Assembly (NCBI RefSeq): GCF_035944375.1
Contig: NZ_DASZBE010000031.1
Direction: 5' to 3' (one strand)
From: Allobosea sp035944375
Lineage (GTDB): Bacteria > Pseudomonadota > Alphaproteobacteria > Rhizobiales > Beijerinckiaceae
Length of the DNA: 64,000 nucleotides
Position numbers and translations under genes: made by a program. Below, piece after piece: positions 1 to 7,710 of the stretch (positions are counted from its first letter, which is position 1; each line of letters opens with the position of its first letter). The notes under the pieces are model-generated. The model saw only the letters and a program-made list of their open reading frames with translations. It ran no database searches and was not told the origin of the DNA.

Positions 1-594
1 GCGGCCTTCGCGCAGTGGCCGATCTTCAAGACGGTCAACAAGCTCGACGACAGCAAGATGCGGCTGGAGAATGTCGGCTTCCCGGTTCGCGAGCCGATGC
101 TCGCTTCGGGCGAGGTCGATGCCGTCTTCGGTTTCGCCAACTCCTCCTTCATCAATCTGAAGTCGCGCGGCGTGCCGGTCGACGACATCGTCGTGATGCT
201 GATGTCGGATTACGGCGTCGAGCTCTACGGCAACGTCATCATGGTCTCGCCGAAATTCGCGGCGGAGAAGCCCGAAGCCGTCCGCGGCCTGCTGCGGGCG
301 CTCACCAAGAGCGTCAAGGACACCGTCGCCAATCCCGAGCTCGGCGCCCAGCTCGTGATCAAGCGCAACGACGTCGCCAAGGTCGAGGTCGAGCTCGAGC
401 GGCTGAAGATGACGCTGGCGCAGAATGTGATGACGCCCTGGGTCAAGGCCAACGGGTTCGGTGGCATCGACAAGGCGCGCTGGGCCAAGGCGCTCGACCA
501 GATCGCGCTGACCTTCACCTTCAAGGACAAGGCCAGGGCGGGCGATGCCTTCACCGACGCCTTCCTGCCGGCCTCGGCCGAGCGGGTGTTCTGA
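1..594 (+). CDS. ABC transporter substrate-binding protein, NitT/TauT/ThiY type (5' truncated by window)
   Basis: The frame is open from base 1, so only the last 197 residues are present and the start lies outside the window. The visible part resembles the C-terminal lobe of NMT1/THI5-like periplasmic binding proteins: an FPVREPMLASGEVDAVFGF stretch, then VIMVSPKFAAEKPEAVRGLL and a helical C-terminus. These proteins deliver small organic ligands (sulfonates, nitrate, pyrimidine precursors) to an inner-membrane importer. The ATP-binding and permease genes of the same type follow on the same strand after a 171-bp gap holding an interspersed palindromic repeat. The ligand cannot be told from the sequence. 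An overlapping frame (15..647) is a GC-rich shadow. Confidence 0.85.
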   Translation, partial: AAFAQWPIFKTVNKLDDSKMRLENVGFPVREPMLASGEVDAVFGFANSSFINLKSRGVPVDDIVVMLMSDYGVELYGNVIMVSPKFAAEKPEAVRGLLRALTKSVKDTVANPELGAQLVIKRNDVAKVEVELERLKMTLAQNVMTPWVKANGFGGIDKARWAKALDQIALTFTFKDKARAGDAFTDAFLPASAERVF

Positions 595-618
595 GGCTCG
601 CCGTTTCGGCTATGAGCA

Positions 619-740
619 CCGTCATTCCGGGCGCAGCGAAGCTGTGACCCGGAATCCACCGTCGAGCGAGATTCGTGCAGGACATGGCCCTTCGATGGAT
701 TCCGGATCTGCGCCGCTTCGCGGCTTGTCCGGAATGACGG
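619..740. repeat. Interspersed palindromic repeat element
   Basis: The element begins with CCGTCATTCCGG (619-630) and ends with its exact reverse complement CCGGAATGACGG (729-740). Inside each arm a second similar block follows, with GGAATCCA on the left and TGGATTCC on the right, around a GCGAAGC/GCTTCGC core, so the whole can fold into a long cruciform or hairpin. Elements beginning GTCATTCCGGGCGC are known as high-copy intergenic repeats in Bradyrhizobium and Bosea-like genomes. It lies between the binding-protein gene and its ATPase gene and ends 25 bp before the ATPase start, so it may act as a processing or attenuation structure. Only one copy was seen in this window. Confidence 0.75.
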
Positions 741-765
741 CATCGTGTTGCCAGAGGGAGCTCAT

Positions 766-1554
766 TTGACCGCCTTCGTCGAACTTCACGATGTCACCCA
801 TGTCTATGGCGGCGGAGATGGGCCTCCGGCGGTCGCCGGCCTGTCGCTGAAGGTCCGCGAGGGCGAGTTCGCCGCGATCGTCGGCCCCTCCGGCTGCGGC
901 AAGTCGACCTTGATGAAGCTCGCGACCGGGCTGCAGCGGCCGAAGGCCGGCAGCGTGATCGTCGATGGGCGCGAGGTCGCCGAGCCGATCAAGATCACCG
1001 GGATGGCCTTCCAGAACCCGGTGATGCTGCCCTGGCGCACGACGCTGCAGAATTTGCTGCTGCCGCTCGAGATCGTCGAGCCGCATCGCTCGCGCCTGCG
1101 GGCGAACAAGGCGGAATATGTCGCCCGCGCGGAGATGCTGCTGGAGACGGTGGGCCTCAAGGGCATGGGCTCGAAATTCCCCTGGCAGCTTTCGGGCGGC
1201 ATGCAGCAGCGCGCCTCGCTCTGCCGCTCGCTGATCCACGAGCCGAAGCTGCTGATGCTGGACGAGCCCTTCGGGGCGCTCGACGCCTTCACGCGCGAGG
1301 AGCTCTGGTGCGTCATTCGCGACCTGCACGCCCAGCGCGGCGTCACCGTGATCCTGGTGACGCACGACCTGCGCGAGGCGGTGTTCCTGGCCGACCGGGT
1401 GTTCTGCATGTCGGCGCGGCCCGGCCGGATCATCGCCGAGCGCGAGATCGGCTTCGCGCGGCCGCGCGATCTCGACGTGACCTACACCCCCGAATTCGCC
1501 GAGATCGTTCACGAACTGCGCGGGCATATCCGCGAGGCGAGGGCCGTGGCATGA
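766..1554 (+). CDS. ABC transporter ATP-binding protein (NitT/TauT family)
   Basis: This is a 262-residue nucleotide-binding subunit. Walker A GPSGCGKST is at about residues 40-48, the signature LSGGMQQR near 142-149, Walker B LLMLDEP near 162-168 and the H-loop histidine in VTHD near 199. I chose the TTG at 766 because AGGGAG (755-760) sits just ahead of it and the protein then begins TAFVELHDVTHVYGG, a normal family N-terminus. A GTG at 745 is also open but would put the start directly against the interspersed repeat. The permease start overlaps its stop by four bases (ATGA), so translation is coupled. It should energise the importer whose binding protein lies upstream. Confidence 0.92.
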   Translation: MTAFVELHDVTHVYGGGDGPPAVAGLSLKVREGEFAAIVGPSGCGKSTLMKLATGLQRPKAGSVIVDGREVAEPIKITGMAFQNPVMLPWRTTLQNLLLPLEIVEPHRSRLRANKAEYVARAEMLLETVGLKGMGSKFPWQLSGGMQQRASLCRSLIHEPKLLMLDEPFGALDAFTREELWCVIRDLHAQRGVTVILVTHDLREAVFLADRVFCMSARPGRIIAEREIGFARPRDLDVTYTPEFAEIVHELRGHIREARAVA

Positions 1555-2321
1555 CCCGCTCGACCTGGCTCAGGCTCGCGCCCTATCTCTTCACCTTCGC
1601 CTTCTTCGCGATCTGGGAGATCGCCTGCCGCGCCTTCGCGATCTCGGCCTTCATCCTGCCGCCGCCCTCGGCGATCTGGGCGGCCCTGGTCCAGTACCAG
1701 AAGCCGCTCTACACCAACGCCTTCCACACGCTGTGGATGACGTCGCTGGGCTTCGGGCTGTCGATCCTGTTCGGGCTGGCGCTGGGGCTGCTGGTCGGCT
1801 CCTCGAAGCTGATCTATGCGGGCCTCAATCCCCTGCTGGTCGGCTTCAACTCGATCCCGAAGGTCGCGGTGGTGCCGATCCTGGTGATCTGGTTCGGCGT
1901 CGGCTGGCTGCCGCCGGTGCTGACCGCCTTCGTGATCTCGTTCTTCCCGATCGTGGTCAATGTCGCCACGGGCCTCGCCACGATCGAGCCGGAGACGGAG
2001 GACGTGCTGAAGGCGCTCGGCGCCAGCCGCATGGACATCATGACCAAGGTCGGCATTCCGCGCTCGTTGCCCTATCTCTTCGGGGCGCTGAAGGTGTCGA
2101 TCACGCTGGCCTATGTCGGCTCGGTGATCGGCGAGCAGAACGCCTCCAATCTCGGCCTCGGCAACCTGATCACGCGCGCCTCGGCGGATTTCAACGTGCC
2201 GCTGATCTTCGCGGCGCTGATCGTGCTGGCGGTGCTCGGCGTCTTTCTGGTGGCGATCGTCGACATCGTCGAGAGTCGGATGACCGGCTGGGCCAAGCGC
2301 TCTCAGATGGGTAACGTTTGA
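1551..2321 (+). CDS. ABC transporter permease (NitT/TauT family, BPD_transp_1)
   Basis: This 256-residue inner-membrane protein has about six hydrophobic segments. The EAA loop that contacts the ATPase begins around residue 150 (EDVLKALGASRMDIMTKV...) and is followed by PRSLPYLFGALKVS, as in SsuC/TauC/NrtB permeases. The start ATG at 1551 overlaps the ATPase stop (ATGA). A longer open frame back to 1308 is an overlap with the ATPase gene and is not used. With the two preceding genes it forms a complete importer in the order binding protein, ATPase, permease. The substrate is unknown. Confidence 0.92.
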   Translation: MTRSTWLRLAPYLFTFAFFAIWEIACRAFAISAFILPPPSAIWAALVQYQKPLYTNAFHTLWMTSLGFGLSILFGLALGLLVGSSKLIYAGLNPLLVGFNSIPKVAVVPILVIWFGVGWLPPVLTAFVISFFPIVVNVATGLATIEPETEDVLKALGASRMDIMTKVGIPRSLPYLFGALKVSITLAYVGSVIGEQNASNLGLGNLITRASADFNVPLIFAALIVLAVLGVFLVAIVDIVESRMTGWAKRSQMGNV

Positions 2322-2340
2322 AAGCCTGAAGAGAGCCTGC

Positions 2341-2955
2341 TCAGACCATGCCCGTGCTTTTGAGCTGCTGATAGGCCTTCAGGATTTCCTGGAGCGTGCC
2401 CTCGCGCGAGCGGTCGCCGCCATTGGCGTCCGGATGGAAGCGCTTCACCAGCTCCTTGTACTTGGCCTTGATCGCGGCGGCGTCGGCATTCTCGTCGAGC
2501 CCGAGCGCCTCCAGCGCCTTGCGGGCGACCACGCCGACGCGCGGCTCCGGCTGCGACGCCGTCTGCGCCCGCCGGGCACCGAAGATGTTGAAGGCGTCCT
2601 GGACATCGGCCTGCTCGCCGCCGGCGACGCGCCCGCGCTGCGCCATCCGGGCGGCCTTGGAGTTGACGCCGAGTTTCCAGGTCGGCCGGTGCCCGATGGC
2701 CGCGTCCTTGGCATATTCCGCCAGCGCGTCGTCATCCATCCCGGCGAAGTAGTTGTAGGTCGCGTTGTAGGCCTTCACATGCTCCAGGCAGAACAGGAAG
2801 AACTTGCCTTCGCGGCCGCGCCCCTGCGGCGCGCGGAATTCGCCCGGCCGCTTGCAGCCCGGATGATCGCAACGCGGCGCGTCGGATTCCTCGACCGCTT
2901 CCGCCTCGGAAGGGCCGATCCTGATGCGGTCGAACAGGCGCGAGTTGAAGTTCAT
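2341..2955 (-). CDS. J-domain (DnaJ-like) protein with a Cys/His-rich N-terminus
   Basis: A 204-residue protein. The J domain is C-terminal (about 146-203), starting ALEALGLDENADAAAIKAKY, with the essential HPD motif at 174-176. It lacks the G/F region and zinc domain of canonical DnaJ, so it is a class C co-chaperone that should stimulate an Hsp70 ATPase. The N-terminus has Cys29, His31, Cys34, Cys56 and His59 in a spacing that could bind a metal. In many Rhizobiales a gene of this type sits beside bolA and cobS; here bolA is divergent with starts 128 bp apart, and cobS is not in the window. Confidence 0.88.
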   Translation of the reverse strand: MNFNSRLFDRIRIGPSEAEAVEESDAPRCDHPGCKRPGEFRAPQGRGREGKFFLFCLEHVKAYNATYNYFAGMDDDALAEYAKDAAIGHRPTWKLGVNSKAARMAQRGRVAGGEQADVQDAFNIFGARRAQTASQPEPRVGVVARKALEALGLDENADAAAIKAKYKELVKRFHPDANGGDRSREGTLQEILKAYQQLKSTGMV

Positions 2956-3083
2956 GGTCGAACGGTTATGAGACTCAGGAAGCGAACCGGCAAGTGCGGC
3001 GCAGCAGGCGGCGACGGGTCGGTGAGAAAGAGAGCCGGCTCGGCGCCGGCCCCGACGAAATCCCTCACGACGGTGGCGCGATC

Positions 3084-3356
3084 ATGACCCGAATGGCTGA
3101 ACGGATCGCCAACAAGCTCGAGCAGGCGCTCGCGCCGGAGCATCTGAAGGTGATCGACGAGTCGCACCAGCATCAGGGGCATGGCGGCTGGCGCGAGGGC
3201 GGCGAAACCCATTTCAGGGTGGAGATCGTGTCGACGGCCTTCGCCGGCAAGAGCCGGCTCGATCGTCACAGGCTGGTCAATGGCGCCCTGGCGCAGGAAC
3301 TCGCCGAACGCGTCCATGCCTTGGCGATCGTGGCGCGGGCGCCGAGCGAGGCCTGA
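3084..3356 (+). CDS. bolA: BolA family protein
   Basis: A 90-residue protein starting at ATG 3084 (MTRMAERIANKLEQALAPEH). It has the BolA fold signature HFRVEIVSTAFAGKSRLDRH followed by VNGALAQELAERVHALAI. BolA proteins pair with monothiol glutaredoxins to handle [2Fe-2S] clusters and influence stress morphology and iron regulation. A longer open frame to 2994 has an unrelated arginine-rich start and is not used. It is divergent from the J-domain gene. The His-rich patch ESHQHQGHGG is consistent with the cluster-liganding surface of BolA1/BolA3-type proteins. Confidence 0.9.
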   Translation: MTRMAERIANKLEQALAPEHLKVIDESHQHQGHGGWREGGETHFRVEIVSTAFAGKSRLDRHRLVNGALAQELAERVHALAIVARAPSEA

Positions 3357-3368
3357 GGGCCTCGCGGC

Positions 3369-3773
3369 TCAGGGTGAGATCAGCTCGACGGTGGGAAAGT
3401 AGGTCCGGTAGCGTTTGGCGTCGCGGGTCAGGAGGCGAAGATCGGCCGCCGCCGCATGGGCTCCGATGAAGAAGTCGGGCAGGACGCTACTGCGGAGCCC
3501 TCCGGCAGCGCGATAGCGCTTGAAGGCTTTGCCTGCCTCAAACAACGCCTTTCGCGGAATTGCTTAATGCGCGACGCGGAAGTCCGCCAGCATTTCGTCG
3601 AGCCTGGCGATCTCGCTGAACCGGATCGAGATCTCGGCATAGATCACATCGTTGATCAGCAGCGGGCCACCGCTGATCGCGGCGGCGAGTTGGCTGGCGG
3701 ACCACTCGCCCCAGACGGGATCGTTGGTCACCAGATCGAGGAAGATGTTTGCATCGACCAGTGTCGCCCTCAC
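3369..3773 (-). pseudogene. vapC: vapC: PIN-domain toxin interrupted by an in-frame TAA stop
   Basis: The frame runs from GTG 3773 to TGA at 3369-3371, 134 codons and the normal VapC size, but codon 70 is TAA (3564-3566). The first 69 residues start MRATLVDANIFLDLVTNDP with the PIN acidic residue (DAN) and carry the NDVIYAE block. After the stop the same frame continues AIPRKALFEAGKAFKRYR and then LPDFFIGAHA and LLTRDAKRYRTYFP, the conserved second half with the other catalytic acids. No frameshift is needed, so this is a nonsense mutation in an otherwise intact gene. The start overlaps the end of the antitoxin frame by four bases (GTGA), the usual vapBC arrangement. VapC toxins are site-specific RNases. 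Confidence 0.85.
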
Positions 3774-4000
3774 GCTTCACCGCGGGTCAGGGTCATGATC
3801 TCGTCGGTGCTCAAGCCAGGCCCGGCCGACCCGCGCTATTTTTCGAAGGGGTTGGTAGGGGATCCCTCGACCTTCAGCAACACGACCCGTCCGTCAGGGT
3901 CCATGCGAAAGTCGACTGCGTTTCCAGGCTTGATCCCGAGCCGATCACGAACGGGTTTCGGGATGGTGACCTGCCCCTTGCTGGTGACGGTCGTTGCCAT
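3770..4000 (-). pseudogene. vapB: vapB: AbrB/SpoVT-type antitoxin interrupted by an in-frame TAG stop
   Basis: ATG 4000, with GGAGG at 4006-4010 on the minus strand, opens a 54-residue frame starting MATTVTSKGQVTIPKPVRDR, the classic AbrB-type DNA-binding fold, ending NPFEK at TAG (3836-3838). Beyond the TAG the same frame encodes RGSAGPGLSTDEIMTLTRGEA and stops at TGA 3770-3772. The STDEIM-LTRGE tail is the usual C-terminal toxin-binding segment of this family. The antitoxin therefore appears truncated by a nonsense codon, leaving DNA binding intact but removing the toxin-neutralising end. It overlaps vapC by GTGA. The 54-residue product could still be made and could still repress the promoter. 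Confidence 0.82.
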
Positions 4001-4010
4001 GGCTGCCTCC

Positions 4011-4038
4011 GTATTACCAGTGTGATCCAAGGTAATAC
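4011..4038. promoter_or_regulatory. Inverted-repeat operator upstream of vapBC
   Basis: GTATTACC (4011-4018) and its exact reverse complement GGTAATAC (4031-4038) are separated by 12 bp, so the arms are 20 bp apart, about two helical turns. The element lies immediately upstream of the vapB ribosome-binding site. AbrB-type antitoxins bind such repeats to autoregulate their operon, so this is the likely VapB operator. Binding itself is inferred. Confidence 0.6.
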
Positions 4039-4071
4039 TCAAGGCCGCGCGCCGCAATATCGCAAGGGGCG

Positions 4072-5265
4072 CTACGCTTTCGGCCGCTCCGGCGTGAAGG
4101 CGTAGATTGCAGCCGAAGCGAGCAGCAGCGCCGCGAAGGCCCAGTGGAGATGGGCGAAGGTCGTGGCCGCGTCGAGGCCGGCGGCGCGCTGGCTGGCGAT
4201 GAACCAGCCGGAGCCGGACTGGGTCAGGGCCGCGCCCGCGATGAAGAGGAAATTGACGGCCGTCATGCCACGCCCGAGCAGATGCGCTGGGAAGAACAGG
4301 CGCGCATGCGCCATCAGGATGGCGTAGGTGAAGCCGACGGCGCCGATCAGCGCGAAGATAGCGACGGCGAAGAGGGAGGAACTCGCTCCCCAGGCCGCCA
4401 GCAACGCGAAGCCGGCGGCCGTGCCGACCGTGCCCCAGAGCACCAGCGGCTTGACCCGGCCGAGCGCCTTCTCGAGCCCGCCATAGATGAAGGCGCCGGC
4501 GACCATCGTCACCGCCATGGCGGTCGCGGCGTTGCCGGCCGAGACGGCGTCGAAGCCGTGGACGCTCGCCATGTAGGGCCCGACCCAAAGTCCGCGCGCG
4601 GTCGCCAGAATCGCATAGGCCGTCAGCGTGATCGGGGCGAGCAGCCAGAGCGGCCGCAGCTTCAGGATGCTGGCGAGACCGGCGAGCAGCCCTTCCGCCT
4701 TGCCCGAGGCGCTCTCGGCGCGGACGGGGTCGCGGATCAGCAGGGCGGCCAGCGCGGTGGCGAGGAGAAAGCAGCCCGCCATGACCAGCATCGAGGGGCG
4801 CCAGCCGAAACGGGCGGCGGCGATCGCCAGCGGCGCGGCGCCGACCAGATTGCCGAGCGAACCCAGGCCGATGAAGACCGAGGTCAGGAAGGCGAAGCGG
4901 CCGGGCTCCGCCGTCCGGGCGAAGAGAAACAGGCTCGCCATGAAGATCGGCGCGCAGCCGATCCCGATCAGCGCCATGGCCAGTGTGCCGGACAGCGCGC
5001 CCGTGGCCTGGGCGAAGAGAAAGGCGCCGACGCTGCCGATCGCCATCGCAGTTGTCACGGTGCGGCGCGGGCCGAGCCGGTCGAGCGCCCAGCCGATCGG
5101 GAACTGCGCGACCGCGAAGGTGGTGAACCAGGCCGCGCCGAGCAGCCCGAACTCTCCCGGGCCGATGGCGAGGTCGTCCATCACCGGCCCGGCGATGACG
5201 CTCAGGAACGACCGGTAGAAGATCGACAGGAAATAGGCCGGCAGCAGCGCGAAGAAGACGATCAA
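4072..5265 (-). CDS. Major facilitator superfamily transporter
   Basis: A 397-residue integral membrane protein with about twelve hydrophobic segments. The N-terminal half begins LLPAYFLSIFYRSFLSVIAGP and carries the MFS loop 2-3 motif as GWALDRLGPRRTVT (roughly residues 57-70). A hydrophilic break near residues 190-200 (DPVRAESASGKAEG) separates the two six-helix bundles. It resembles nitrate/cyanate-type or general MFS carriers, but no substrate can be assigned. It is convergent towards vapBC. The start at 5265 is the first codon of the open frame and the true start may differ by a few residues. Confidence 0.85.
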   Translation of the reverse strand: MIVFFALLPAYFLSIFYRSFLSVIAGPVMDDLAIGPGEFGLLGAAWFTTFAVAQFPIGWALDRLGPRRTVTTAMAIGSVGAFLFAQATGALSGTLAMALIGIGCAPIFMASLFLFARTAEPGRFAFLTSVFIGLGSLGNLVGAAPLAIAAARFGWRPSMLVMAGCFLLATALAALLIRDPVRAESASGKAEGLLAGLASILKLRPLWLLAPITLTAYAILATARGLWVGPYMASVHGFDAVSAGNAATAMAVTMVAGAFIYGGLEKALGRVKPLVLWGTVGTAAGFALLAAWGASSSLFAVAIFALIGAVGFTYAILMAHARLFFPAHLLGRGMTAVNFLFIAGAALTQSGSGWFIASQRAAGLDAATTFAHLHWAFAALLLASAAIYAFTPERPKA

Positions 5266-5305
5266 CGGCGGGTCTGCCTGTCGGTCGACGTGGGCGCGGC
5301 GCGGA

Positions 5306-6475
5306 TCACTTGATCCGCTCGAGCACCGAGACGTAGTTGGCCACCGCCGAACCGCCCATGTTGAAGATGCCGCCGAGGCGCGCGTCTTTCAACTGCATGC
5401 CCTCCGGCGCCTCGCCGACGAGCTGCATCGCGCTGAGCACATGCATGGAGACGCCGGTCGCGCCGATCGGATGGCCCTTGGCCTTGAGGCCGCCGGAGAC
5501 ATTGACCGGCAGCTTGCCGTCCTTCTGCGTCCAGCCCTCCTTGATGGCGCGGGCGCCGTCGCCTTCCTTCGTCAGCCCCATCGCCTCGTATTCCAGCAAC
5601 TCGGCGATGGTGAAGCAGTCATGCGTCTCGACGAAGGAGAGGTCGTCGAGCGTCACGCCGGCTGCGCTGAGCGCCTGCTGCCAGGCGCGCGTCGCGCCCT
5701 CGAAGCGCAGGATGTCGCGCTTCGAGACGGGCAGGAAATCCTGGACATGAGCCGTGCCGCGGAAGCCGACGGCGCGGCGCATGGTCAGCGCCGTCTCCTC
5801 GTCGGCGAGCACGATCGCCGCCGCGCCGTCGGAGACCAGCGAGCAATCGGTGCGCTTCAGCGGGCCGGCGACATAGGGGTTCTTCTCGCTTTCCTCGCGG
5901 CAGAAGGCGAAGCCGAGATCCTTGCGCATCTGGGCATAGGGGTTGTCGACGCCGTTCTTGTGGTTCTTCGCAGCGATCATCGCCAGCGCGTCGGACTGGT
6001 CGCCATGGCGCTGGAAATAGGCGGCCGCGATACCGCCAAAAACGCCGGCAAAGCCGCCCTGGGTCGCGCCTTCCTCGGGGAGATAGGAGGCCTTGAGCAG
6101 GTTCTTGCCGATCTCGGGGCCGGGCGTCGTGGTCATCTGCTCGACGCCGACGACGAGCACGATCTTGGCCGCGCCGGCCTTGATCGCGCGCACGCCCTGC
6201 TGGACGGCGGCGGAGCCGGTGGCGCAGGCGTTCTCGACGCGGGTCGCGGGCTTGAAGCGCAGCGCCGGGTCGGCCTGGAGCACGAGCGAGGCGGTGAAGT
6301 CCTGCGCCGAGAAGCCGGCGTTGAAATGGCCGAGCACGATCTCGTCGACCTGGTCGGCGGTGATGCCGGCATCGACGAGTGCGTCGGTCGTCACCCGGAC
6401 GATCAGGCTCTCGATCGTCTCCGCATCCTGCTTGCCGAACGGCGTATGGGCCCAACCGACAATCGCAGCGCTCAT
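5306..6475 (-). CDS. Thiolase-superfamily acetyl-CoA acetyltransferase (SCP2/lipid-transfer type)
   Basis: A 389-residue protein of the thiolase fold. I chose ATG 6475 because GGGAGAG sits just upstream on the minus strand; an upstream start at 6496 lacks this. The nucleophile is Cys84 in ENACATGS, and the acid/base histidine lies in KAKGHPIGATG near residue 340. ETHDCFTIAE is the NEAF-like loop. The second active-site cysteine expected near the C-terminus is not visible: the equivalent stretch reads GGIFNMGGSAVANY. That pattern is seen in the SCP2-like branch, whose members act on bulky acyl-CoAs or in poorly known condensations. No other beta-oxidation gene is adjacent. Confidence 0.88.
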   Translation of the reverse strand: MSAAIVGWAHTPFGKQDAETIESLIVRVTTDALVDAGITADQVDEIVLGHFNAGFSAQDFTASLVLQADPALRFKPATRVENACATGSAAVQQGVRAIKAGAAKIVLVVGVEQMTTTPGPEIGKNLLKASYLPEEGATQGGFAGVFGGIAAAYFQRHGDQSDALAMIAAKNHKNGVDNPYAQMRKDLGFAFCREESEKNPYVAGPLKRTDCSLVSDGAAAIVLADEETALTMRRAVGFRGTAHVQDFLPVSKRDILRFEGATRAWQQALSAAGVTLDDLSFVETHDCFTIAELLEYEAMGLTKEGDGARAIKEGWTQKDGKLPVNVSGGLKAKGHPIGATGVSMHVLSAMQLVGEAPEGMQLKDARLGGIFNMGGSAVANYVSVLERIK

Positions 6476-6616
6476 GACATCTCTCCCTGCCGACATTTTT
6501 CAGGTGTTATCCGACTTTGACGTCTCATGTGCGCTCGCAATCCACGCCTCGCAAGCGGGCAGGCGTGCATTTCCGGCGTGCGTGGAAAGAGGGACCACGA
6601 TGCGGAACGGGGACGT

Positions 6617-7519
6617 CTACAGGGCAATGGACAGGAGCAGACCGACGCCGCCGACGATCATCGCCATCCCCACCATCTCGCGCCGGCTCGTGCCCTCGGA
6701 GAAGATCCGCCTCGATGCGAGTTGGGCCAGCGGCACCTCGATCAGGGCGAGCGTGCGGACATTGGCGGCGCTCGTCAGCGAGAAGCCGATGAACCAGCAC
6801 TGCGAGGCTGCCGCGCCGAGAAAGCCTGCCGAGAGCGACTTCCGCCAATTGCGCAGGCTCGAGACCAGGGCCGGGCGGTTGGCGGCGAGCATGTAGATCG
6901 TCAGGACCAGCGTCTGGAGGAACAGGCCGAGCGCCAGGATCGTGGTCGCGCGGATGAAGAAGCCGCCCTCCGGCAGGGCCTGGATGGCGCCGCGATAACC
7001 GATCGCCGAGAAGGCGAAGAAGGCTCCGGCGCCGACGCCGAGCAGGGCCGGCCGCAGCCCGGCGCGGGTCAGCTTCTCGCCCGGCTTCCAGGAAACGACC
7101 ACGACCCCGGCAGTGGCGATCAGAACTGCTGCGAATTTCAGTGGTGTCAGCGCGTCGCCCAACAGCAGCGCACCGAAGATCGCGACCTGGACGGGCTCGG
7201 TCTTGGTGTAGGCCGTCGTCACGGCGAAGGAGCGCTCGCGCATCGCCGCCAGCATCAGGGCCGTGGCGGCGATCTGGGTGAGGGCGCCGCCCACCGTATA
7301 GGCGAGCGCGCCGGTTCCGATCTCCGGCGGCCAGCGCCCCGCCACGGCGCAGACGATGACGAGGAAGACGAGCGCAAAGGGCAGGCCGAAGAGGAAGCGG
7401 ACCTGCGTCGCCCCGACGACGCCGATGATCTCGGTCAGCGATCGCTGGGTGAGGTTGCGCGCGGTCTGCAGCAGCGATGCGGCGATGGTCGCGGGGATCC
7501 AGAGAAGGGCGAGGCTCAC
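6617..7519 (-). CDS. DMT-superfamily transporter (EamA type)
   Basis: A 300-residue membrane protein with ten hydrophobic segments in two EamA repeats. It starts MSLALLWIPATIAASLLQTA and has a second-half repeat around ALLGVGAGAFFAFSAIGYRG. The KTEPVQVAIFGALLLGD stretch matches the conserved TxPVF...GE signature that closes repeat 1. EamA proteins are usually exporters of amino acids or other metabolites; the substrate is unknown. It is divergent from the D,D-carboxypeptidase gene. Longer overlapping frames on both strands (6525..7679, 6527..7600) are shadows. Confidence 0.87.
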   Translation of the reverse strand: MSLALLWIPATIAASLLQTARNLTQRSLTEIIGVVGATQVRFLFGLPFALVFLVIVCAVAGRWPPEIGTGALAYTVGGALTQIAATALMLAAMRERSFAVTTAYTKTEPVQVAIFGALLLGDALTPLKFAAVLIATAGVVVVSWKPGEKLTRAGLRPALLGVGAGAFFAFSAIGYRGAIQALPEGGFFIRATTILALGLFLQTLVLTIYMLAANRPALVSSLRNWRKSLSAGFLGAAASQCWFIGFSLTSAANVRTLALIEVPLAQLASRRIFSEGTSRREMVGMAMIVGGVGLLLSIAL

Positions 7520-7710
7520 GCAGCAGATCCGGGCGGTCGAGGGGGCTTCTCGCTTGTGAACCCTCGGCGGCGACTAGGCAAATCGCTCCGCTGGGGGTAG
7601 GTATGCGTGCCAGGGCGGGACTTCGTGCCGGCCGTCTCGAAAATGCCGCACGCGTCGCGTTGAACCCTCTTGCCTTCAACCCTCGTCAAGCCAGGTTCAA
7701 GACCCGCCCG

